Of a DNA stretch of 64,000 nucleotides, positions 8,401 to 19,560 are shown one piece after another (within the stretch, counting starts at the first letter, position 1; each line of letters begins with the position of its first letter). Position numbers and translations under genes: made by a program. The DNA is from Ceriagrion tenellum (taxonomy: Eukaryota; Arthropoda; Insecta; Odonata; Coenagrionidae): the NCBI GenBank assembly GCA_963169105.1, contig OY720634.1, forward strand, positions 155,131,584-155,195,583, given 5' to 3'. The notes beneath the pieces are model-generated. The model was given only the letters and a program-made list of their open reading frames with translations, had not been told where the DNA came from and searched no databases.

Positions 8401-10680
8401 TTTGATCCATTAGGTTGGATTGCGCCAGTAATAACTACTGCAAAAATCTTTCTTCAAAAACTTTGGCTCCTTAAGATAGGTTGGGATGAACCTTTGCCTC
8501 AAACAGAATCTGATCAATGGGAAACTTTCTACAGCGATTTACCTCGAATCATGAACATCAAAGTTCCTAGATGGTTGGGTTATAGTGCAACAATGAATGT
8601 TATTCAATTACATGGATTTGCTGATGCCTCTAAATTAGCGTATGGTGCAGTCTTGTATCTTCGCACAAGTGATAAATCTTCAGAAACATCATTTCGAGTG
8701 AGAATTATTCAAGCTAAAACAAGAGTAGCTCCCTTGAAAACTATTAGCATTCCTCGGTTGGAGTTATCAGCTGTTCATTTACTTGCTAAGTTAACTAATC
8801 ACCACACACAAAGATTTAAATCTGAATTATTAAAAATTCACCTGTGGACTGATTCTCAAGATGTTTTATATTGGTTAAAAGAACATCCTTCAAGATGGCC
8901 AACTTTTATCGCTAATAGGTGTTCTGATATTCATACCCTGGTGCCAACGGCCGAGTTGCATCACATAGGAACCAAAAATAATCCAGCTGATTTAGCATCT
9001 CGTGGTTGCTTAGCATCTACACTGAATAATCAGGACTTATGGTGGTCAGGACCGGACTGGCTCTCTAAGTGTGACCAACTTTGGCCAAAAACAGTGATTA
9101 ATCGAAGGACTAACGAACAATTTACAATTCCCATTGTTCTATCAACTAATTCTGCAACAGTTAAAGCTAGTGACTGTATTCTTTTCCACAAGTACTCTAA
9201 TCTCAAAACTCTAGTGCATGTGATGGCTTATGTGATACGTTTCTTACAAGCTAAAAACTTAGTCCTTCCAATTTTCAGTGCGTCGTGGTTTAATATTGAA
9301 GTTATGAATGCTGGTGTAATTTTGAATCCAGATGAAGTTATCAGAGCTCGTTTATTATTGGTGTACATAGCACAACGGCAATCATTTCCTAAAGAAATTT
9401 CGATCTTAGAGAAAAATGGAATTATTCCTAAGAACAGTGTGCTTATCAAGCTAACGCCCTTTATTGATCAAAAGTTATTAAAAGTGGGCGGAAGATTAAA
9501 GCATTCAATACTTTCTGAGGATGAGAAACATCCGTTGATCATACCCAGTGATCATCCATTCACACGCTTAATCATCGAAGACTGCCATAGGCGTACACTG
9601 CATGGTGGCGTACAGTTAACGCTGACAACGCTTCGCACACAGTACTGGGTATTAAAGGGTCGGCAGAAAGTCAAAGCGATAATACATAAATGTGTTGTGT
9701 GCCAACGTTACAGAACAAGTACTTCATATCAAATCATGGGAAATCTGCCACAATACAGAACAATACCCAACAGACCTTTCTCAAAATCAGGTGTTGATTA
9801 TGCTGGACCTATTAGCATTAAGACATCACCAGGAAGATGTCAAAGTTCATACAAAGGTTTCATTTGTATTTTTGTATGTCTAAGCACTCGTGCTGTGCAT
9901 TTGGAAGTAGTTTCTAATTACACTTCTGAAGCATTTATTGCAGCTTTCCGACGATTTGTTGGGAGACGAGGTCATTGCACCTTGTTATTAAGTGACAAGG
10001 GAACTAATTTTGTGGGTGCGGACAAAGAATTAAAAAGACTGTTCCAGAGATCCTCCGCCTTCACCCGCACCCTCGCTGAGGCCTTGGCATCTAATGGAAC
10101 GGAATGGCGTTTCAATCCACCTACAGCACCACATTTTGGTGGGATCTGGGAAGCGGCAGTCAAGTCAACAAAGCATCATCTCAGACGGGTTATCGGGGAA
10201 ACTAAGTTGACCTTCGAGGAACTTTCAACTCTACTGTGTCAAGTGGAAGCATGTTTGAATTCCCGCCCGCTTGTTCCCTTATCAGATGATGCTAATGATT
10301 TTCAAGCGTTGACTCCTGCTCATTTTTTAATTCAATCTCCATCTTATCTAATTCCAGAACCATCATTAATCGAGGAAAAAATTCCTACTTTAAAGAGATG
10401 GCAATTGGTACAGCAAATGCTTCAGCATTATTGGCGACGCTGGTCGAGGGAGTACCTGAAATCTCTACAGCAACGACAGAAATGGGCAGCATCAACCCGA
10501 AACATCAAGGCTGGCGATCTTGTGATTGCCCGCAATGACAATATCCCACCAGCGCGTTGGCAACTAGCCAGAGTGATAAAAGTTCACCCTGGTGACGATG
10601 GACATGTCCGAGTTGTGACCATACAATCAGCAAATTCAGTGTTTAAAAGACCAGTGAATAATCTAATACTTTTACAATGA
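5428..10680 (+). CDS. BEL/Pao Gag-Pol polyprotein
   Basis: Makes the capsid-like protein and enzymes that copy and insert the element. The 1,750 residues are uninterrupted. Gag (DUF1759-type) spans about 125-265. Three zinc knuckles follow: C344-C347-H351-C356, C377-C380-H384-C389 and C395-C398-H402-H407. The aspartic protease (DUF1758-type) has its active-site motif at D475 (D-Q-C). Reverse transcriptase carries D811 and the YMDD box at 887-890. RNase H has D1066, E1112, D1142 and D1188. Integrase has an HHCC finger (H1387, H1392, C1422, C1425) and catalytic D1457, D1523, E1575. A DUF5641-type C-terminal domain begins near 1655. The start was chosen at the first ATG of the frame, in context aaaATGG. 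All expected catalytic residues are present apart from the unusual protease motif. A single-frame Gag-Pol is usual for BEL/Pao, so protein ratios probably depend on processing. Confidence 0.97.
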   Translation: MDGFYEKQKTYLRKINNSFINFKKEGATKMNRGSCKVRMESIDNYWQKINDAHEQLLESEYLDLKHDYFCSHFLDNAEEVYLQRKGEFEEFLINLVSASSKSEGNDKNKTSHNEGDQLVRLPVPELPKFSGDFRNWETFRDLMKSMIIDRKDISQVAKLQYLLSSLSGEAADLVRTIPITEENFTLAWQSLQNYYENNRRLTSAHLAALFDLKSMQNESASELRRIYAGTVNPLLSLEALRRPVCQWDDLIVFITERRLGPQTRRDWEIKLEDSTAPPTYEMLKNFLKTKIMSLDSLESCGNEQLSGSPKGMQQRRLPFHERSGSYKSKSFHMSGPAVMKNPLCVLCGRSHWLAYCETFRDKSVEPRKEFVLSKNLCFNCFGQHVLRNCISKKRCQICHKKHHTLLHEPSTNSESTRNCVKNQSTSSFPVFTEESIVPKLTNAINSGPETVLLSTAWVKVQGPHGNVVLARALLDQCAQSSFITESLCQRLRLDKKSASVVVSGLGNRLHMKCKGSVSVIIKPRFMSTFSCHTEALVVPKVTLYKPSLQTRDNWPHLKELELADPKYFRTGQIDLLLGAAVHARVVEGRVIKGEANQPIAMATALGWILSGETNAVLPHTTSVFTIQQDDIEMPLDSLLQRFWLQEDMPTKDSLLTPDEKMCEEHFESTHSRTSEGRYVVRLPVNQERLLNLGNSYHPALKMLSSIESKFKRDAKFQKVYCEFIQEYLDLGHMQPINEIDVDLDKYVFLPHHGVFKESSTTTRLRTVFNGSFKTNEGWSLNDCLYVGPNLFPEVSSLVTSWRKYRHAFTADIKMMYRQIIVHEADRHLQAIVWRFDPLHKIQIFLLSTLTYGLKCSPFIAIRVLKQLAKDEAINFPLGSIVLDKETYMDDVLSGGHEIHTALAKQEEVINLCTVGGFSLRKWHSNSSTLLQWLPQELLASEPESLFENDSIFAVLGLNWQPSEDCFTFNVKIDQQVEQWTKRLVLSKVARLFDPLGWIAPVITTAKIFLQKLWLLKIGWDEPLPQTESDQWETFYSDLPRIMNIKVPRWLGYSATMNVIQLHGFADASKLAYGAVLYLRTSDKSSETSFRVRIIQAKTRVAPLKTISIPRLELSAVHLLAKLTNHHTQRFKSELLKIHLWTDSQDVLYWLKEHPSRWPTFIANRCSDIHTLVPTAELHHIGTKNNPADLASRGCLASTLNNQDLWWSGPDWLSKCDQLWPKTVINRRTNEQFTIPIVLSTNSATVKASDCILFHKYSNLKTLVHVMAYVIRFLQAKNLVLPIFSASWFNIEVMNAGVILNPDEVIRARLLLVYIAQRQSFPKEISILEKNGIIPKNSVLIKLTPFIDQKLLKVGGRLKHSILSEDEKHPLIIPSDHPFTRLIIEDCHRRTLHGGVQLTLTTLRTQYWVLKGRQKVKAIIHKCVVCQRYRTSTSYQIMGNLPQYRTIPNRPFSKSGVDYAGPISIKTSPGRCQSSYKGFICIFVCLSTRAVHLEVVSNYTSEAFIAAFRRFVGRRGHCTLLLSDKGTNFVGADKELKRLFQRSSAFTRTLAEALASNGTEWRFNPPTAPHFGGIWEAAVKSTKHHLRRVIGETKLTFEELSTLLCQVEACLNSRPLVPLSDDANDFQALTPAHFLIQSPSYLIPEPSLIEEKIPTLKRWQLVQQMLQHYWRRWSREYLKSLQQRQKWAASTRNIKAGDLVIARNDNIPPARWQLARVIKVHPGDDGHVRVVTIQSANSVFKRPVNNLILLQ

Positions 10681-10753
10681 CTATTGTAAGCTGAGTTTAA
10701 AATCTATTTGCATTTAAATATTTTTCTTATGTTTTGTAATGGTTCTCTTCTAC

Positions 10754-10772
10754 GAAGAGAAGGTGGGCGGAA
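10754..10772 (+). other. polypurine tract
   Basis: Purine-rich gaagagaaggtgggcggaa ends directly at the 3' LTR start and should prime plus-strand DNA. The ggtgggcgg core is typical of BEL elements. Confidence 0.85.
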
Positions 10773-11054
10773 TGTTTGAAGTCGTTGTAAGCCTGTTTGA
10801 ATTCCCACCAAGGGTGATTCGTTGTTCTTTTATTGAGTAAGTCAAATTTGTGATAAGTAAGTCAAATTGTGTGACTTCCCCACGTGTTCCGGTGCCGTGG
10901 GAAGTCAGTCTGCTGTTGGTCGCCATATAGTACGGTTATGTTTGAGAGTGCTCCTTTTTGTTTTGTGATAAAATGCTCAATCTGACGTTTTGTATCTTCA
11001 TTATCGTGATCCGCCTGGTCCTTCGGAACATTTTTCCAGTACCCATCGCGTACA
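10773..11054 (+). repeat. 3' LTR of the BEL element
   Basis: Second 282-bp LTR, identical by eye to 4439-4720. The embedded primer-site-like block is at 11016-11026. Confidence 0.97.
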
Positions 11055-11059
11055 ACGAC
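11055..11059. repeat. target-site duplication, right copy
   Basis: acgac, matching 4434-4438. Confidence 0.9.
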
Positions 11060-11529
11060 CAATATGATAAACCCCTTGAATTGGCTAGATTTTACGTCGC
11101 TCTGAAGCATTCTGCCGCCATGTTGGTTGTGTGGTGACGTCATAATGTAATACCATACCGCCGCCACCGTATCCTTAGTGTGCACGATGAAAGAATAAGC
11201 GATAACATGATTTGAAGTCGTTTAATGCAAAGATACGCTGAAAAATATCAAAGAACGTGTTAAAATATTTTATTGTTCCTCAGTAAGCATCCGAACTCCT
11301 AAATAAGGATGTCAAACGAACCTAAAGCGAAAAAAGTACATGGAAAATTACTTCAGAAAATGGTTGTAAAATGGAGTCACCTCTTTTAGAGTACTAAAAA
11401 TAGGCATTTTTTGTAAAGCAGAAAAAAATCACAACTCTTCACTCAGGGACACACTCCAGGAGGTTACTGGGAGCGTTCGCGTACCTCCAGTAGAAACCTG
11501 ACTCCAGGGCCCGGCTGGGGCGGAGTTCA
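11060..11529. other. intergenic, nothing recognised
   Basis: Right flank of the BEL insertion. A tgacgtcat palindrome at about 11135 resembles a CRE site but has no supporting context. Minus-strand open frames here are short and unrecognised. Confidence 0.45.
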
Positions 11530-11810
11530 TAAGTCGTGCTTCCCTTCATAATAATTAAATTTCTGCTTACTGTTGTTCACCCTAATTCACCTCGCCTCGA
11601 TTTCCTCCCGCCCCCTCCCGCCTGTCATCTCTCCCTTCGATTTTCCTGCCAACTTCCCCATTTCCTCACCTTCCTTCCTTTCCCCACCTTCTTCTTCAAT
11701 GACTATTTTTTGTGTGTACAACTGCATTAGTCACCTGATGATGAGGTAAAAGCATTGAAACCTAGGTCGTAGTAAAATTTATTTCTCTGGGTATATGAAA
11801 AATTTTCATT
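11530..11810 (+). mobile_element. PLE 3' end with pyrimidine-rich tract
   Basis: A C/T-rich tract (about 11580-11700) followed by a hammerhead-like motif (11735-11768) and an A/T-rich tail. This is the same order as at the ends of the PLEs at 38681-39345 and 54840-55075. No coding part is attached. Confidence 0.5.
11735..11768 (+). ncRNA. hammerhead-like motif, CTGATGA/GAAA
   Basis: Canonical CTGATGA (11735-11741), GAAA (11757-11760) and a palindromic stem III CCTAGG (11761-11766), then TC, the expected cleavage site. Stem II and stem I are weak (mismatches), so this copy is probably inactive or poorly active. The short palindromic stem III suggests activity would need a dimer, as known for PLE hammerheads. 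Confidence 0.5.
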
Positions 11811-11949
11811 TCTGCATCATGCTTAAATTCCACACAATATCGTTGGAAATTTCCGATTATATTTGTATGGAGGATGCTTGAAGGAGTACAATTGGTTGGC
11901 GACATCTGCTTTGCGCCGCTCACCACATATCGGCGCCTGAAGGACGATC

Positions 11950-12560
11950 ATTCTCTTCAGGCGTATCGTCAAAACTTGGGGAATCCTTATCAACCAGCCT
12001 CTGCCTGACAAATACCTTGCATTTACTCTTCCTTCCATCCCCTCACCTTTATGAATCACACAGAATATTGTTTACATCCTCCTCTGCCAATTATGCCCTA
12101 GTTTTGACATCGGTCTCACGACCTCTGCTCTAAATATCCGAATGAATGGCCACCGCACCAGCTGCAACGATCCACCCTCCCTCTCCGTGTCCCTCCCTCT
12201 CGCCACCCAAGTTTCCTCCAACAACTTCACTTTTCGTATTATTTTAAGGTACCAAACAACCCCGGCCGCCCAATAACTTTTTTCTATTATTCCGCCATTG
12301 AACTCTACATTTCTGCTTCCGTTGACCACTACTTGCAACAATTTAGCATCTCTCTTCACACTTACATTAAAGATACTTATCATTTTCTTGAACGCCTCCA
12401 TTCTACCCCGGGGTTTCAGCCATTTCTGAACTTACCTTGTTGGGTGCCCTATGTGCTTAGTATATAAAGTGAAGATCATTCGCGCCCTCCAACCTGAAAC
12501 GTCTATCATGGAGCTCCGCCATTGGGAGCAATCATATATTTCAATTCTGAAATCTATTTG
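11950..12560 (+). pseudogene. PLE coding fragments, rearranged
   Basis: Three pieces of PLE protein out of normal order. A GIY-YIG-type region (about 12060-12240) reads like the copies near 1480-1690 and 48150-48370. A stretch from the N-terminal part of the reverse transcriptase (12300-12410) includes VDHYLQ and SLHTYIKDTYHFLERL. A C-terminal piece (about 12480-12580) includes IMELRHWEQSYISI. Stops and frame changes occur between them. The shuffled order indicates several truncated insertions or recombination. Confidence 0.6.
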
Positions 12561-12589
12561 CACTCCCGTGCTTAACCTCCGCTAGCTTT

Positions 12590-12815
12590 CTTCCTTTCCC
12601 CTCCCCTACTTCTCCTCCCACCCTCACTTCTTTTCTACCACACCCTTCTCGCAAAGACCATCCCCGCACATAGCCAGACACTTCACCCTCAACTCCAGTG
12701 TGACACTCTTCAGTTGTGATTCTCTCCCGCTGAAGAAGGGTTCACACCCGAAAGCTTCCCTAAGCAGTGGACACCGGTGTCGTCATGGATCGCCTTTCTG
12801 TGAGTGTCCACTGAT
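12590..12815 (+). mobile_element. PLE 3' end, third family
   Basis: A pyrimidine-rich tract (12590-12650) follows the C-terminal coding piece, then a hammerhead-like motif (12730-12757). A 10-bp inverted repeat comes next, cagtggacac (12765-12774) with gtgtccactg (12804-12813). Confidence 0.5.
12730..12757 (+). ncRNA. hammerhead-like motif, CTGAAGA/GAAA
   Basis: CTGAAGA (12730-12736), a 4-bp stem II GGGT/ACCC with tetraloop TCAC (12738-12749), GAAA (12750-12753) and palindromic AGCT forming stem III. Stem I next to the core is poor; the inverted repeat just downstream may act instead. A well-preserved core with a well-formed stem II. Confidence 0.5.
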
Positions 12816-14774
12816 ATACCTTTCTATCCCTCCCTAACCTCAACGCCTTGTTGCTAGCATATATTTTTTAATGTATTTTCTTTTCTTTAATACATATATT
12901 TAATGCTGCATAGCGATACCTGAATAAATGTCTTATATATTGGGTTATAGGTTTCCACAATGACATGAGATACAAGCCTCAAAATGTGCTTCAATATAAT
13001 TTACTTGAAATTTTCGGCAAAGTCAAAATGCCGAGTATTTTTCATATTGCACAATGTTTTTCCATGCATAGCGTCGGCAAAAAAGTCGTAATTAACATCA
13101 CTATCGTGAACATGTTGATGTCACTAAATATTGTAAAAACCATGGTTGGAAATAGTATTCTGTGGAACACGCTACATATTAATAAAAAAATGTTACTAGT
13201 GCCAGTTCAAAAATTTTGCACCAGAAACAATTGCTTTTTCCTCGTAGGCCTCTCCTGTAAATTGATTTTCTTGCGTTAATGCTGTACATTAAGTTTCAAG
13301 TTAAGAGTTTACTGCGTGTCGGTAAACAACTATAAGAATGCGTCCCTTTATATTCTCTTCATATCAACACGTTAGCCGAGATTTTCCTCCTGCTTGCATT
13401 GTTATCTGTTTCCGACCCCTACCGACGGCTATTCCTCCACCTCAACCAGTGTGGCTCCCGAATCACTCTAATTCTCATTCCCCTCATTTTGTCAACCACA
13501 CTTCCCCCTTTAAACCTACCCCATCCCCAGAGTGAAGCCCTTTTTAGCCACCTGCACTGATTCCTTTCGTCTTCCCCACCGATACGGAGAAGGGCAAATC
13601 GTTTCCATTTAATCACGTTGCATGTACGTGCATCTGACCGAATCATTTTTTTCCCGCTCTCAGAATTCATCGAATTTGAAGATATCGCTTGTTCCATTTA
13701 TTTCGCCTCTAACGGATCGCGCGGCAGTTTCAAGATTCGCGTCGCCCGGAGGCCTCGGCCCTCTGCCCGGACACACCTCTCGCCGATTTCTCATCTGACA
13801 GTGATTCCGCTAGGCCCGTCTTGGTCCAGACCTCGTCCCATGTATTTCTGGGACGTGAAAAGATTTTCTCGAATCAAGATGAAATTTGGTATATATAGGT
13901 TTTCGGGGTCGCTGAATACAAATATGATGCCAAAACAATTGAATTTTTCCATAAAATGTGAAAACTTGTGGATTTCATTTTTTGCAATATTTGTGCGAAT
14001 AGATATTATTTAGTGCAAATACAACCAAACAAATCAATTAAATTTAACAAATAAAATTAATATAGGCGAATGTCGGCAGACACTTATGAGTTTGTTGTAT
14101 ACTTAGTGATGTTAGTTACACTTTCAAGTACATTTTTAATGGAATCTCATGGAATGAGTGAACTTTTCACTAATTTTAATTATATTTTGCAGATTAAAGT
14201 TCTCCAATTTTCATGCTTTTCAATTGGAAATCGCATATAATGACAACTTAATAATAAATTTTTACTTAAATATATAAATAGTACTTACTTTCCGGATATG
14301 AATCTAGTTCTTTGAATTACAATCGATGCAACAGTCTTCTATGTAATCGACTCCGAAGTTAACGCGCATTTGACTTTCGATTATTAATAAAATGCATACC
14401 TTACCTGAGCGTTCTCTTATATTCCCTCTAACAGTAAAGGTGCGTGATACCGGTTATGGTTCTTCGAATTCTGATGCGTCATCACTTACTCTATTCAAAC
14501 ATACTGCACAACAGATTTATCTGAATACTTTATTTTTACTACCATATCCCATTTTTCCATACCCTGGGACCACTGTGCGGCGGTGCAGACAAAAGAGATA
14601 CATGTATATTTTTGCCGTGGAAATCACCGCGAGGATGTCATTTCTCCCCTCTCTATCTTGAATCTCGAAATCGTCCGGTGTGAATTCACGACGTGGGTGC
14701 ATTCCGTCTCCATTCAAAAAATCGTGAGGGAAATCAGAATAACTAATGTTAAAATAACCAAAATGGTTGTCATG
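12816..14774. other. AT-rich DNA, nothing recognised
   Basis: Several short open frames on both strands, the longest 131 codons at 13618-14013 plus. None has recognisable domains, and a C-rich patch around 13390-13560 inflates open frames. No repeat family identified. Confidence 0.4.
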
Positions 14775-14850
14775 TTGTGAGGTGGCTAGAATATCGACTC
14801 CCCATTCCGCGGGCACGAGTTCCAATCCTGGCAGTGGGCGGAGATTTTAA
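14775..14850 (+). mobile_element. SINE head, tRNA-like
   Basis: A box A-like ggtggctagaatatcg and a box B-like gagttccaatcc lie about 45 bases apart, followed by sequence unrelated to tRNA. Divergent copy, assigned by box spacing only. Confidence 0.4.
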
Positions 14851-16669
14851 AATGAAGTCTCCATCACTAACAGAGCTAATATGTGGAGAGTGGAATGAAA
14901 TGTGGCATTATTAGTGCAGGGCAGCACTCCTTGCCACATTCGGATGAGTTCAGAGGACGCTGAATACTTCAACACCACTCATTCGCCAGCCAATCTAAAC
15001 CAAACAAATCACCAACCCTAAAAAGCGCAAACGTCATCTAAATAGTCAAGTGTTCAAACATATAAAATTCAGAGATACTTGCAAACTGAGTGGAATTTGT
15101 ACATATTGAAATTATAAATAGTGATATCCTCCAAAAAATATAATTTACATGCTGGGAGGTAAATTTTGCATTCAAGAATAATTGTAGTGTTTATTATTTC
15201 AATATGTTCAAACATATGAATTTTTTTATTATTGCTAGAGCAAAAATTGTTCGTTCAAAAAGCCCTTTCTTTACGATCAATTTCCACCGCTAAATATTCT
15301 TCTCTTTGCGGGAGATGATAAAAGTTGAACTTGACCATTTGTACCGCATTGTGAAATTTTTAGTTGTCACTCAAGTGAACTCCCAGTCCGAAGCAAAATA
15401 ATAAATAAGAATAGTATCTTAGTACAGATATCACGATCAAAACATTTTGGATGCAATTTTACCAATAAATAGGAGAAAAAAACTTTCGATCAAATAATGA
15501 GCGGGAATATTAAAATATCACAGAAAGGAAAAACAGCAAAAGAAACCAAAATACATTTTACAAAATTAACGGTTCCCCCACATAATTACATGGTTCAGAA
15601 GCTTGACCACCAAGGATAAAAGACCACGAAAAAATTTCAATATCAGAAATCAAACTCCTCAGATCTGAGAAAGGCTGTTTACGTCAGGATCACGTAATAA
15701 ATGATGAAATCATGCCGAAATTAGAAGTTGAACCACTAAAATGCGCAGCAGTAAATTGAAAAGGAAGACGGAAAGAGCAAATGTTAAGCGCATGCTTCTG
15801 GGAAGGATTCCCAAAAAGTTTTCGGAGTTTTAGACTTTATGGAAAAGGAGTATTGGGAGACCGATATATTGATGGTGAAATTGGAACAGGCGACGTGACA
15901 ATGAAAATTATTGCTCCTCAACGGATTGCTTAATGTGAGAAGCGTATACAATATATGTCACGGAATTTTTAAAATGTGCGATGACTCAATAAGCATTATC
16001 TGTTTTGCTGTCACCGCTTTAATAATAAGCGCATTTAATGCATAGCTTAACACATTTTCTGTTTAAAAATACGAACAAAGCAAAGTCAAAAATCGTTTCA
16101 TTTCATTGCAAAAGGCAAAACGTTCACTTGCTCAAACCTGAGACCGTATCACGATAAAATATTCTCCGTTACAACTTCTTCATAAGTGCGCATCTATGAC
16201 GAACATTTTGTTAGCTTGGAATTACACTTCAGTTATTGACAACTGCGATACCATTTCGAGCGATGTTACAACACACCTGTAGGATCTTTTAGCAATTATC
16301 TTGAAATATATCAGCTGTAGGTGGCCTAGTGATCTGCTGATAGGCTAGGAGAGCCATTGGTTTTTCAGTACGGAGACCTTCTCTCCGATCGCTTGCAAAT
16401 ATGTTAGCATTCAAATCAGTGGATGAATTACGTTACGATTGCCACTAAAAGAGTTGACCGGGATCGGGTATTGTTGCATGGATCTTTTGTTCGCCGGACC
16501 AATGTGCAGACCACTACGGTATCCAGACCTCCTATTTCAATTGTCAATAATGGTGGATGCGAGGGAACTAGATCTTAAGCCCTTGCGGTTCATCGAAAAA
16601 TGGCAATGCAAGGGTGAAGAGGGCTTTAAATAAGCCAATTGCAATCCGCCAAAATCGCTACGAGTATTA
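14851..16669. other. AT-rich DNA, nothing recognised
   Basis: No long open frame. A tggcctagtgatctgctga block at about 16321 resembles a box A, but no convincing box B follows. Confidence 0.4.
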
Positions 16670-16790
16670 ATAAGTCTGGATAGGGTAGCGGTCTGCGCAA
16701 TGGTCGGACAAACCAAATGTCAGAGGTTGGGCCCAGACCATTTTCTTCTCGTGGCAATTTCTGCGTCTTACACCTTCTGGTTTAATTACT
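16670..16790 (+). repeat. dispersed repeat, copy 1 (SINE-like)
   Basis: Shares an ordered series of blocks with 16950-17060, including tctgcgca, ggtcgg, ccaga and ttttcttctcgtggcaa. It has a weak box A-like start. Likely two old copies of a SINE. Confidence 0.4.
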
Positions 16791-16949
16791 ATTACATTTG
16801 ACCAAGCGCGGAATAAGGGCTGGGTTAGGATAGTCACTAGGGTATAGCTTCTTTGAAGACCTCTTTACTTACCTTGCCTTGTCACGTTTGATGGACTGCA
16901 ATGGCTTAAGATCCAGTTTCCCGTATGCGCCAATATTTCCATGTGAATA

Positions 16950-17060
16950 TGGAAACCCGGAGAGCGCAGTGCTCTGCGCATTTGTCCGAGAACCATTAAG
17001 TTCCATGGTCGGTCCAGAACGTTTTCTTCTCGTGGCAAGTTTAACGTATATCGCTTGCTG
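16950..17060 (+). repeat. dispersed repeat, copy 2 (SINE-like)
   Basis: Second copy of the repeat at 16670-16790, same orientation, with the strongest match over cgttttcttctcgtggcaa. Confidence 0.4.
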
Positions 17061-19240
17061 TTCATTACAGGAGATACAAAGATATTGCCTCGGAATTTTC
17101 GTTTATAGTATGATTATTAAAGTTCAGGGAAATATTTTTTGATCAAAGACAAAAAAACTGCTCGAAAAATTCCACCCCATGTGAACTTAATTAAATCACG
17201 ACCAAACAACCGAATCAAATGTCGAAGCCTCTCAAATGGCCATGCAGACGGCCTATTATTTTTTTCTCCATATCTATTTGACACCCACACAACATTCAAA
17301 TAAATTCCAGAAACACTGTTATAATTTTTTCCCATGTAGCTACGGTGTTTATCTTGAAGAAGGTAATTATACTATAAAGCATCATATGATAATTTTGTGG
17401 AGAACCCACCTGGATTTGTTTACATTTTACTAATATTTTTAAATTGCAAAGAAATTACAAGCAAAAAAAATTCAATGCTGTCTAACCACAGTAGTATTTT
17501 GAAAATAGGGCGTCATTTATTTTATACTCAATGTAAATAATGGATAAGAATATTTTTTTGAAAAAGCATATGGATTTCAAAGAAGTCTTTATCACTAGCG
17601 ATTACTTTTTACAGCGATTTATGTTTATTTTTTTAAATGAATATCAAACGCTGGTCTTCATTATGGGTAAAAACCAAACCTGAACTATATTTAAAAATTG
17701 ATCAAATATTTTTTTACTTTCCCCCAGGGAAGCCAAGTAAAGCACTCAGTTTAAGAGTTGAAATAGTGCTATGAATGGGACGATAAGTTATAATATTTCG
17801 TCACTCAACTCGGGAATCGTAAATCATATTTCTAAAAATGACGATGTGACCCGAGCCATTATTTGAAATGGTAATGTTCACGGAATGCTATGCCTCATAT
17901 GGGACGGTGTTACGAAAAAAATGGTGTGTTTGACAGTTATGTATTCTCCCATTTTGAATCGGGCCATTGTTCCATTGGTGGTTTGACAAGCGGCCGCGAA
18001 TACATAGAAATGAAGATTTAGGCTAATGATGCGAATCTGTATAGTCGACGTCATCAAGTGCGGAAATAATTGAAAAATATTTTCAATTGCATGCGTATGG
18101 CATTGAAAAATTACATCTTGATCGTGAATGAAAAGCATGTAGGTGTTTCCTGAATTTAGTTTGTATTTAAAATCAATCTCCGTCTCCACGCTAGAGAAAT
18201 AAGAGGCACGTGGAGTTACTGGCAGTTAGCGCTATATATTCCATTCAAATGAACAGATTATACTTTAAGGTGTGGCTAAAAGTTATGTCCAATGAAAAAT
18301 AACACCGATGTAATGAGGTCTATCTATTTCCAGTTTTCGGATCAATTCGTAGAAATGAATAGAGTGCTCACATAAAAGAGTTTCACATATATTAACAGCC
18401 AAGCGTTAAGAATTGGCAGGAATTAACAGCTTCCAAGTACTTTTACTAGTACCTATTTTCAGAATTTTTTTACTAGGTGAATGAGTACATAAGTATGTGC
18501 ACACAGTAAGAAATCTGTGTGAAAAATGTAACTAGTCTACGTGAATCTAAAATTGGCAAGCATATGCTCACTTTGCTACAGAAATTATTTTACCGTCTGT
18601 TGGGTACGTGAGTCATCCGCCACAAAAATCTAAATCGTCGAGTTATTTTAAGAGCTGGATTGAGTCGACAGTTTTTGGTACTATTGCTGAAAATATTTAG
18701 GTTTTCCACTCTCAGATCTTAAGAGATAATCTTAACGACCATCAGCACCCCACGGCGAAGTTTTAATAAGGACAATCAATACTTACAAGTGATTTTGATC
18801 GATATTTTCTAGACGACATCCAGCTTTTGGAAAGCATGTGGATTGGAGAATTGTATGAAAATCATTTAATCGAAACACTCTCGGTAAAGTTGAGTCTAAT
18901 CATCTAGAGCACATGATCTTCGACTCCAAATCGACAAACACATGATCGACTCCAAAAAATCCGCCCGCTTAGTCAAAAACTAGTCGTGTGCTACAAGTGT
19001 AGAAAGCCTAAGCAAGGACTAGGTAAAGAACAGACAGAGTTTAGGAGGCTGCAGCAATTGTTATGATGAACGTCATCAGGGACCCGACATAGACACCGCC
19101 GGTTACGTCACTGCCCGCGAGTTTAAGAGTGATTCGGAGGATAATCTTTATGCTTTAGTGGGTTAAACCTCATTCAGCGTCTTGAAAGAGGGCTGAACAT
19201 GTTCGAATTTTCTAGGAAATGGGTTAAGCTGAAATTCCTG
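17061..19240. other. AT-rich DNA, nothing recognised
   Basis: Only short unrecognised open frames, for example 17878-18189 minus. No repeat family identified by eye. Confidence 0.4.
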
Positions 19241-19560
19241 TAAACAGTGCATGTACTCTGTAATTGAGGCTCGAGACGCTCATTCAAACCAGCTGCAAAC
19301 CCGTTTTTTCTTAAACACTCCCGCGCGCGCCATCAGGCTTTCTCCTGCACCAACAGCCTATCACTCCACTTTCCCTTCCGCTCCTCTTCCCCTTCCCGAC
19401 TCCACAATGGGAATCAATTTACGTCGCAAATGCGCGCGACGAATTCTTGTCCGCGGGAGGGCACGGCGGGGTTCCCGAAGTCGGACGTCGAAACGAGTGG
19501 TGTCTTGAAAGGCGACGTACACTCCCAGAGTGGAGAGGGAGGGCCCAAAGGAAATAATTT
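19241..19560. other. GC-rich island
   Basis: GC-rich patch with several CpG and cgcgcg runs inside AT-rich DNA. It has the look of a promoter-type CpG-dense segment or an exon, but no domain is readable in its frames. Confidence 0.3.

Larger units (their letters stand above)
4439..11054 (+). mobile_element. complete BEL/Pao LTR retrotransposon
   Basis: Autonomous retrotransposon of 6,616 bp bounded by two 282-bp LTRs that start TG and end CA, and flanked by the 5-bp duplication acgac. Order is 5' LTR, tRNA-Tyr-like primer site, a leader with a 15-bp tandem repeat, one gag-pol frame, polypurine tract and 3' LTR. Only about 70 bp separates the gag-pol stop from the polypurine tract, so there is no env. 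LTRs that match base for base by eye, plus an unbroken frame, point to a recent insertion that may still be active. Domain order (gag, CCHC, protease, RT, RNase H, integrase) is that of the BEL/Pao lineage. Confidence 0.97.

Noticed and set aside
10681..10772. Possible env gene after BEL pol
   Set aside because: Only about 70 bp separates the pol stop from the polypurine tract.
11135..11143. CRE-type promoter element tgacgtcat
   Set aside because: A single short motif with no TATA, start site or gene nearby.
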